A stretch of DNA of 64,000 nt from Cocos nucifera (Eukaryota; Streptophyta; Magnoliopsida; Arecales; Arecaceae): contig QRFJ01004197.1 of assembly GCA_006176705.1 (NCBI GenBank), positions 1 through 64,000 on the forward strand. The letters are read 5' to 3'. The number at the start of each line of letters is the position of its first letter. The first letter of the stretch is position 1. The notes under the pieces were generated by a model. That model was not told the DNA's origin. It saw nothing but the letters and a program-made list of their open reading frames with translations, and made no database searches. Shown here piece by piece: positions 55,888-64,000 of the stretch. The translations under genes and the position numbers were made by a program.

Positions 55888-57430
55888 AGCTCTTGAAACT
55901 ACTTATTTTACTCTAAAAATTTACACCTAGTAAATCTATCGCAAAGACTTCATATGGGATATGGATCGAGCGTTGACCTAGACTCTCTCACCTTCCGACT
56001 TAGGGTTGTTAGGCCTATATTAAATATTTGCACATAGATAAACTTGGAGCCCAGTCCCATAGGTGTATGTTTATAGGATACCCCAAGTAAACTAGGGGTT
56101 ATTACTTCTACCATGCTAAAAAATAAAAGTTGTTCTTAGCAAATAGTGCACTCTTTTTGAAAAAAAAGTTTCTTAGAAAAGGAACTAATGCCTAAAAAGT
56201 TGAACTTGAGGAAGTTTGATCAGTAAAAAGAATTGACACAATCTAGTAAACCTATAGAACTGGATTTGGTTAGATCAAATCCAGAGCTCATTAAAGAGGC
56301 ATCTTTAAGGAGATCTAGTAGAGTACCGCATCAGCTAGATAGATACTTCGGTATCTAGGTCTGAGACAGTGATCCTGTTAAGCTCAAGGAGAACAATAAG
56401 GATCCAATCACTTATATGGATGCTATGCAGAAGTCTAACTCTAAGAAGTTGCTTGAAGCCATAAAATCTAAATTTGAGTCCATGAAAATCAATAATGTAT
56501 GGACACTAGTTGATTCACCTGAAGGGATAAAATCTATTGGTTGTGAATGGATTTTCAAAAAGATTAGAGTAGCACAGATGGAAAAGTAAAGACTTACTTA
56601 GCCCATTTAGCTATCATCTCAAAGTTGGATCATACATTTTGAATGTATGTCTTTGTTATGAACAAAAAGGAATCTTGCATTTGTAAGAGGGCAAAAGGTT
56701 TTGTAGTATTATTCCTTGTATTATCTATGGATGATATTCTTTTAATTGAAAATAGCATTCTAGCATTACAAGGAATAAAGATTTAGCTATCATCTTATTT
56801 CTCCATGTACGAGACCAGACATGGTATACTCACTAGAGGTAGTGAGCAGATACTAGTCAGATCTGGATGAGAATCACTAGAAAATTGTATAGACAATCTT
56901 TAAGTATTTGAAAAATACTAAGGTCTAGTAACTCATATAAGGAGAACTGACTTAAAACTTATGAAATATTTTGATTCTAGTTTTACTCAGATAAAGACAA
57001 TAGCAGGAAAGTGTTGAATCATGAATTTATCATAATAGGAGGAGTAATTTATTGGAAAAATTTCAAGCAGAATATTGTAGCCTATCCTATTAGTGATGTA
57101 GAGTATATCATGGCATCAGATGCTGCCATGTAGAGTGTGTGGTGGCATAAGTTCATTTGCAAGCTGAGAGAGGCACCCTCCATTGACAGTCTAGTCCTAA
57201 TGTAGCATTAGAGCCAAAGCTAAGGCTAAAGAACTGAATGTAGACCGCAAGACCAGCATACTTTGCATTGTTATCATCTTTGATTTGGATTAAGGTGATG
57301 TCGACCTTTAGAAGATTGATGAAAAAGGAGAACTTGACCGACCTATTTGTTAAAGCCTCAAAACTAAGAAGTTCTATGAGCTCAAGTGGAAGATAGAATA
57401 TTTGATATTGATCTCATTGGCTTTAGTCCA
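55888..57430 (+). pseudogene. Element F integrase end, RT and RNase H remnants
   Basis: Integrase C-terminus near 56040-56160 (VYVYRIPQ region, then FEKKVS). RT N-terminus at 56400-56570: TYMDAMQKSNSKKLLEAIKS and NNVWTLVDSPEGIKSIGCEW. Then a deletion to a YVDD-like piece at 56713-56740 (LWMDDILL). RNase H fragments at 56980-57200 and NLTDLFVKASKLRSS near 57335, matching the usual end of Copia pol. No purine tract is clear. Confidence 0.72.
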
Positions 57431-57439
57431 AGTCAGAGT

Positions 57440-58120
57440 TACTAGAAAATGTGTTCTAAAGTCAATCATCTAAGTTGTAGATGATTAGAATTAGTATATG
57501 AATTATCAAATAAAAATAGTTATTTGGATTATTTATCATACAAGGTCTATCTTCCTTAAATGAACTTCTAAGTTATGATGAAGTTCTTAGTGCTACACTC
57601 AATCAATAAAGAAGGATTTATTGAATGGTTCTTAAATTATTCATAATTAAATGATAATTTATTAACTAGGATGATAATTTATCGAGTGTAGATCACTGTA
57701 TGTCATATGCATTGGTTGTCCTCATAATCAAATAGTGTGGAGATATTGGTATGGAATACAGGTAGGATATAGAGATATATTTGCACTGAATGTGACTAAT
57801 GTAGCACTGTACTGTCAAGAGTAGCTAGCTAAGGCCAATAGGTATAAGTATTCCTTCGACCTAAGATCATCATGATGATTGCAAGCAACTCACTATACTT
57901 TGATGTCGGACTATCTATATTTCTAATATAGGATTGAAAAGTTTTTAGATGCAATCAAGTACTTGTAGAGTTGGTGTATGAGTCAAGATGGGATTAACTA
58001 CTCTTGATTAACTTCAAAAAGAGAATGTCTCACTGTGTTTAATTTAGCAAAACCTAGGCCTGGGTAATCCTCGTGAGGAGTCATGGAATTTGCAAAATTT
58101 TAAGACATAATATGGATGAT
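57440..58120 (+). repeat. Element F 3' LTR, first part
   Basis: Starts near TTACTAGAAAATGTGTTC and matches LTR G read on the minus strand. Cut at 58120 by element E. Confidence 0.6.
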
Positions 58121-59677
58121 TGATAAGAGTGCGATGTTGTCGTTAGGATACCTATTTATTAGTTTAATTCTGACATCTTAAAATAATTAAAAATATGTAA
58201 ATAGTAGCGAGTCAGATCGAATCCATAGAGAAGGCAGTATTTTAGTTTTAAAATCTTTGATTTTTATTAAAAAATTTAAAAAAATAAAATTAGAATCAAA
58301 AAATAAAATTATAAATAAAAAGTAAAAATTAAATAGTATAGAAAATTAAACTTGGTACTAAAATTTACTATTTAGATCTTAGCATCTACTTGCAATAAAA
58401 AAAAGAGCAAAAATTAAATTTATCATAAAAATAAAGAGCATGAAATTTAAAGAGTAAAAAAATAAATTTTATATTAATTAAAATTTAATTCAAAATTTAA
58501 ATACATAAATAAAAAAATTAGAAAAAAATAAAAATTAAAAGTAGTTGATCTAGATCTTGGATCGGCATTGACGTTGAGATGATATAGAAGTCTAGCTCTT
58601 CCTCTCGGCACCATCTACCTCGAAGCCACCATGAATCTCAAGCATGGCTCTAACCTGTACCATCATCTTTTCTTGATCGAAAATAACTTAATTTGATGGC
58701 TTGGTACTCTTTAAATAGAGTTAGGAGGGTTGGATCCTTTGTTTCTAGATAATGTGGGACTAAGGAGAGTTTGATCAACGTATTTATGGAAGAAATCCAA
58801 GTGAAAATCGGATTAAAAGACTGTCGGGTGAAGCTTGGCTGAATTTTGTTCTCCTGAATAAAATTTGGTCATCAGATGGGGTTTAAACAGTCCCAAAATT
58901 CCCAAAATATGGACCGTCGGATCAAGCTTGATGATGAAATCTAGCCATCGGATCATCACCTAGTATTTTAATCACCGTCGGGAGCTTTGTTGGCCATCCG
59001 ATTGTTGCTTAGAATGCACATGGCCATCAGATTATGCGATGGGAGCTGATGAAATCTGAATCAAAACAAGAGAATGCCCCCACCATTGGATCAAAACTAG
59101 GAGAGAGATCAGCCATTGGATCGTGCTGCTACTGTGCCCATGGATCATGTGAACCGACTGCACTGTAGATTGCAGCCAATCAACGAGCACCGTGCCACCT
59201 AGAATTATGAAACTGCCCATGTATGCTATGTGAGAATTTCTGTAAATCCTTTAAGGATCTTGGTCCACCATGTGTCACACGCTGATTAGGCACATTCTAT
59301 TGAGCTAGCGGTCTACGCCAAGTTTCGTGGATCGGCAGACTAGCTTCTATGGCTGAGTCGACTTGAATGGTACACTGGTTGAGTTGGAACGTGCTGGCTT
59401 CGCTACTTTTGATGGCTTGGCTAAGCATGCCGGCTTGGCTAGCGAGCCGGCTGAGCCATTTTTATTTTTTTATTTTTTTATTTTTTTAAAAAAATTCATA
59501 TCGAGTCCATTTTAACTCTATTTTACTCCAAACTTATTTTGTTATGATAAAACAATGAGTTCTTTCTATTAATAAATATATTTTTTAAATAGATAAATAA
59601 AAATATTTAATTTAAAAAATAAAAATAAATTAAATTATAAATTAATATTTTTATTGATGTTTTTATGGTACTTATCA
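58121..59677 (-). repeat. Element E 3' LTR
   Basis: 1557 bp. On the minus strand TGATAAGTACC to CTCTTATCA, the same ends as D. Next to its start lies the purine tract AAGTTGGGAGGTA. It is diverged from D. Confidence 0.88.
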
Positions 59678-60915
59678 TACCTCCCAACTTAAGTTTTGCT
59701 CATCCTCGAGCAAAGAAAGAATTTAGTTTTAGATATCTTTCAACTTTAGAATTTTGAATTTTATCTGAGCAGTTTTTAAAATGACCATTGGTGTTTAGTA
59801 AAGTTTAAGTGAAGTATATCATTGGAGTATTAATACTTATCAATATAAAAAATAAATAAAGAACATTCAACTTTTCTGAACTTTTTCTAAATTGTCCCTA
59901 CTTTTATCTTTGAATTGTCCAAACTTTCATATGGGCAAGTGTATTTCTACTTCCATCCTTCATTTATTGAATTTTATTTTTACATTGCCACTTTTTTATG
60001 TGAAATATCATTGCTTATTTAGGCAACGAGATTCGATTACTCGATAAAAAATCAATATATATTTTTAATGTTATACCATTATTGAGTATCTTAACCCCTT
60101 ATGCTTTCTATTTGATCCATGTAGCGAGTCTTGGGTAAATGACATCCAAACCAGTTGGATTTAGAACATAAGGTATAAAATATCCCTCGGATTTACTAGC
60201 TCAAATCAAATAGGCTATGAGTTAAGACTAACTTTATAATGAGCTTTCTTGTTCTTCCCACTTTTTGATGTAAAACTCAATGCTTGCTTAGGCAAAAAGG
60301 TCCGATTATTTAGTGACAAGTATATGAAAAGTATTTTATTTTTAATTTTTTTTATATATAAAGAAATATATAATTATCCTATACAAGTCCATAAAAAGTA
60401 GACTCATTTTCTATGCTGGTAGGAAAAATCAGAAGTGCTCTAAGAAAAAATTATTTATGTTCTAAAGTTAACTCTTTATTAGATTTTCTTAATACTTGAT
60501 CCCTTAATGTCTCACAAATTCTCTAATCTGTGCATCAATTTTCTTTCAAAAATACTTAGTTCAACTCGATTCTTAAGCATAATCGAATGTCTAAATGCTA
60601 AATACTAACTTTCTTCGAGGACTTAAAATTTTAAAATTTTTTTATTATTCTCCCCCCAACTTAATCGACATTGTCCTCAATGGAGAAAAAAAATAAATAG
60701 TGTAATAAAGAACATGAAAGAATACACCTAACTCAGTATATTTTTCGGTCCAGCACATGGATCTTGAAAATTTGAGCTCTTCCTCCAACTTATTCAAGAT
60801 TGATCCTAAAAAACAAATAAACTAAAAAGATAAATTAGATACAAAAAACTAAATATTGGGTTGCCTCCTAACAAGTGCTAAAGTTTACCATCTTCAGCCA
60901 GACAAGATAGCTTAT
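59678..60915 (-). other. Element E 3' untranslated region
   Basis: Counterpart of 41187-42418 in D, including the reverse complement of ATTGAGGACAATGTCG (60663) and a CACTTGTTAGGAGGCAACCC passage (60864). No gene. Confidence 0.7.
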
Positions 60916-62933
60916 CTATCCTGTGTCGAATATTGGATTGACAAATTCCAATGGATTTTGGATTGCCAATCTCAGAAAGATGATTTATAATCCCATTATT
61001 GATATATTTATTGTTAATTTTAGGGAATATAATTTATGATTCCATTCTCAGACCTCATGTTTATTCAAGAATTTCTCCTATTTGTTCTTCTAAAATGCTC
61101 ATGAATGGAGTTTTGTGTATTAGGAGTTAAGTTTGATTCAATGGGATGCTGGAATGGATGACTAAAGGTGGCTTTTAATTTCTGGAGGTAAATTAATGTG
61201 ATCTTGCTTAAACAACTCCATTGACATTTCATTACATGCCCCTTGATTTTTATAAGAAGAACCAGCTTCTAGGGTTGAAGGGAATAGGACATTAGGTTTA
61301 TAGATCTCGGGTAAATCATCTATTCTCTTTTTTCCTATTTCTATCTCATTTAAATTGGAACTAGCATCAGTACTAATTTCGGGCTTGGGTTCTTCTATGT
61401 GGTTAGTCTCAGTACTAACCTGTTCCTCTAAATTTTTCATTTTGGCTAGCATCAGTACTAGCCTCTCTCACCTGATCTTGGTATGGGTCCATAAGAATCC
61501 TATAGCTTTTAAGTTCAGGAAATTACTTTGGCATTCTCAAATTGGAGATTCTTAGATGAAACATTAGATTGATAATTTGGTCCAGGATGGTTGGTGGATC
61601 ATTAGGTGGGTTGTTTTGAAATTGGTAGGTTCGGTAGTTGATCTAGTTCTCTCCTCATGTTAGACTCAACTAATTATCCTATTTGAGCTTCTAGTCTGGC
61701 GATAGATTGCTGTTGAGTCAGAATTAATTGTTGAAGTTGGTTAAATCTATCATCAGCTAGATTGGTCTGTTGAGGAGGTGGGTATGAATGGCTGATTATA
61801 ATATGATGGCTGGGTAAACTGACTAGGCTGACCATTATTATAGGCATAGTTCTAATATTGGGATCTATTTTGATAATTTTGCATAGTGAAATTTGGGTCT
61901 GAGCCTGAGTCTGTTGGGATATCCAAGAAAAATTATGGTGGTTGCTCCAATCTAGGTTTATATGAATTTGAAAATGGATCATTAACTAGCTTGGAGTAGC
62001 CTTATGCAGCTTGGAACTTGTTCTTGGATAAAAAGTGAAAACTGTGTGAGTCATAGGACATTCACTCACATGATGGGTTGGGCTAGCACAGATTGAACAA
62101 ATCTTCTGATAATTAGAAGATGATGTGAATTTTGTGCAGGAGATTGTTGACCTAGGGTTAGGACTTGATCTAATTTCTGAGCAAGAAAGTCCACTTTATT
62201 TATCAAATTTAAATCAGTCTTATGAACTAGATTCTAGATGTTTAAATTCATGGATCCCTGCCCAGGTTTGGTGGAAAGACAACGAAGCATGGTTAATTGA
62301 GTTTTCACTCAGGATTTCAAATAAGGTATAGGCTTCTTCCTCACTCTTGTTCATGAATGCACCTCCACAGGATGCATCTACTATCTGTCTGTATTGGTCT
62401 CCTAAACCCTCATAGAAAGCTTGAACTATTTGCCACTTAGGCAAACCATGGTGTGGGCATTTTTTAAGAAGTTTCCTTAAGTCTCTCCCATGACTCGTGA
62501 ATCTGTTCTCTCTGGAAGCTGAGCAAATCCAGTGATAGCTCGCCTCATAGTATTGGTTCGGCCTATGGGGTAAAATTTTTTAAGAAATTCACTTTGTAAG
62601 TCAGCCCAAGTTTTAATTAATCTCCCTATTGTCCCAAGCCAGTACTTGGCTTTGTCTTTTAATGATAAAGGAAATAAAATTAATCTAAGGGCATCATTAG
62701 TTAAATTTTTAATTTTCACCGTAGAGCAAATTTCTAAGAATTCATCTAGATGTTTATAAGGATCTTCATTGGTGTTCCCATAAAAAGATGGAAGCATCTG
62801 GATTGTAGTTCGGCTCGATCTCATAGTGGGTAGCATGAATTTCAGGTAATTGGATACAAGTCGATGGGTTATAGGTAGAAGGAATAAAGTATTCTTTCAT
62901 CTGCTTAGGTGGTTCTCTAAAATTTTCAGCCAT
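60916..62933 (-). pseudogene. Element E gag, with capsid domain
   Basis: Starts MAENFREPPKQMKEYF at 62933. After a frameshift near 62790 the capsid (Retrotrans_gag type) domain reads PYKHLDEFLEICSTVKIK, DALRLILFPLSLKDKAKYWL and WADLQSEFLKKFYPIGRTN (62480-62790). A second piece, QIVQAFYEGLGDQYRQIVDA, follows at 62220-62444 in another frame. The knuckle area and Asn/Gln-rich part lie at 61670-62110, and the tail at 61160-61455 (ETNHIEEPKPEISTDA). Final TAG at 60916-60918. D lacks the capsid part. Probably inactive: at least three frameshifts. Confidence 0.83.
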
Positions 62934-64000
62934 TTGGTTATCGGGTTTAATATAATTCAGCCTTTTAATTTTATGGTTGGATTCAACTAGATCAGGTAAA
63001 GTAATTTCCTACCATATATGTATTAATGCAACTCTAACTGTATTGTTCAAAAAATTTTTTAAAATATTTTTTTATTATTTTTTATATTAAAATTAATTAT
63101 TATTATTTTTAATTAGTTTATTATTATTTTTTAAATTTAGTTTAATTTAATTTAATTTATTTAAATTTATTATTTTATTTTATTTTATTTTTTTAGGGGA
63201 GAAAAAAAAAGAAAGAGAGAAAGTTCTAAAGAAGAGGTCCTAAGGAGTCCTAGAACTAAGAAGAGAGAGAAGAATTAAATTTAATTAGGTTTGATGTTGG
63301 TTAGCAATCAAGTTGGTCAATCAATCCTGACTAAGGAATTATCCTAGATCTAGACAGCTCCTAACTGTCAAGGTCACCTTCAAGCCCTCCAAGTGTAGGA
63401 TTAGCCAATCAACTAGCCAGGTAAGTGTAAGGTCGGTGGGAGTCCCCCCGTTGCTTGCCTTAGACACCAATTATGCTTGGCCAGGTAAGCGAACGGAATC
63501 AATTAAGAAACCACCTTCCTTCGGGCCCATGTCGTCCCTGAACCACTTTTCCTAGACACCAGTCAAATTGACTTATCCTAATCCGGTTCAACTCTTAGAG
63601 TTTCTTATCCTATTGAGCTCGAGTTCCTAGGGTTGATGTCTAATTGATTTTAAAATTAAAAGCTTAGGTCAATGCAGGATGCTGGTTGGTTGTTTGTGGG
63701 CTAAGGAAGGGTGATCAAATCCCCACCTTATCTTATTTAATTGGGATATTGCCCTTAATTTGATTTAAAGATGAATATACATAATCAAACTTTTAGATCA
63801 AGAGGTTTTATACAACTAAATTAGATGCATGAAATTAATTGAATTCTGAAGAGGCTTACCTTGTCTCCAGCAATCATAAAAAAAAGATAAAAATAAAACT
63901 AATATGTTAGATGCTCTAAGCAGTTAGAATTTCTAATCTTATCATGAAGCTTTTAATTAGATTTAAATATATATTTTTTAAATTAATTTAAAAATAAAAT
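62934..64000 (-). other. Element E leader
   Basis: No gene. Matches the leader of D in reverse (CTAACTGCTTAGAGCAT near 63925 versus CTAACTGTTTAGAGCAT near 38930). A long (T/A)-rich run at 63050-63200 follows the gag start. Confidence 0.65.

Larger units (their letters stand above)
47499..58120 (+). mobile_element. Old Copia element F, split by CACTA and flanked by insertions
   Basis: Copia-type remains in plus orientation: end of a 5' LTR, primer site, gag knuckle, integrase, RT and RNase H pieces and the start of a 3' LTR. A abuts its 5' LTR, the CACTA element splits its integrase and E cuts its 3' LTR. Most of RT is deleted. It predates all three neighbours. Confidence 0.75.
58121..64000 (-). 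mobile_element. Gag-only Gypsy element E (5' end outside window)
   Basis: Minus-strand relative of D: 3' LTR 58121-59677, a 3' untranslated part, gag 60916-62933 and a leader that reaches the window edge. Comparison with D puts its primer site and 5' LTR a few hundred bases beyond 64000. No pol between gag and LTR. Inserted in the 3' LTR of F; the left flank ATGAT (58116-58120) is the candidate duplication. Confidence 0.88.

Noticed and set aside
1..64000. Host genes or a new defence or metabolic system
   Set aside because: Every recognisable coding piece belongs to a transposable element. I could not support any host gene.

Overview
The window looks like a repeat-filled intergenic stretch of a flowering-plant nuclear genome. 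A monocot, perhaps a palm, is my impression, but I cannot confirm it from sequence alone. I found no host gene, rRNA, tRNA gene or CRISPR. Almost all 64 kb can be assigned to decayed transposable elements, mostly LTR retrotransposons nested inside one another, plus one CACTA DNA transposon. All coding regions are broken by stops, frameshifts or deletions.

Layout. (1) 1-16.7 kb: two copies of one long-LTR Copia family. H1 is cut by the window edge and ends at 5098. H2 is complete at 6349-16366. Both sit inside an older minus-strand Copia-type LTR (G: 5099-6348 and 16372-16718). (2) 16.7-17.9 kb: small gag-like and LTR-like remnants. (3) 17.9-47.5 kb: a minus-strand Ty3/Gypsy element of Tat type (A). 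It has gag, protease, RT, two RNase H domains, integrase, a block of ~294-bp tandem repeats and an extra plus-strand (antisense) coiled-coil gene next to its 3' LTR. (4) Inserted in the gag/protease boundary of A is B (28504-44505), a gag-only Copia element. Inside the 3' LTR of B is C (31374-44044), a Copia element with gag and pol. Inside the 3' LTR of C, 12 bp before its end, is D (36928-44027), a gag-only Gypsy element. The order of insertion A, B, C, D is fixed by target-site duplications (ATCTT/ATTTT, AGCTC, AGTAC).

(5) 47.5-58.1 kb: an old Copia element F. Its integrase is split by a 5.9-kb CACTA transposon (49967-55884, TSD TTA). The CACTA element carries a six-exon gene of the plant Ptta/En/Spm type on the minus strand, two GC-rich minisatellites and a large inverted repeat at its right end. 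(6) 58.1-64 kb: E, a minus-strand relative of D with a longer gag, inserted in the 3' LTR of F and running off the window.

Two styles of decay stand out. Elements B, C and D carry premature stops that are nearly all one C-to-T or G-to-A transition from Gln, Trp or Arg codons, as expected for methylcytosine deamination. H1 and H2 differ mainly by scattered one-base indels, which looks more like unpolished long-read sequence than biology. I did not find a wholly new system. The items most worth a second look are the gag-only families, the antisense gene and tandem array in A, and the odd right half of the CACTA element. Coordinates were counted by eye and may be off by a few bases.
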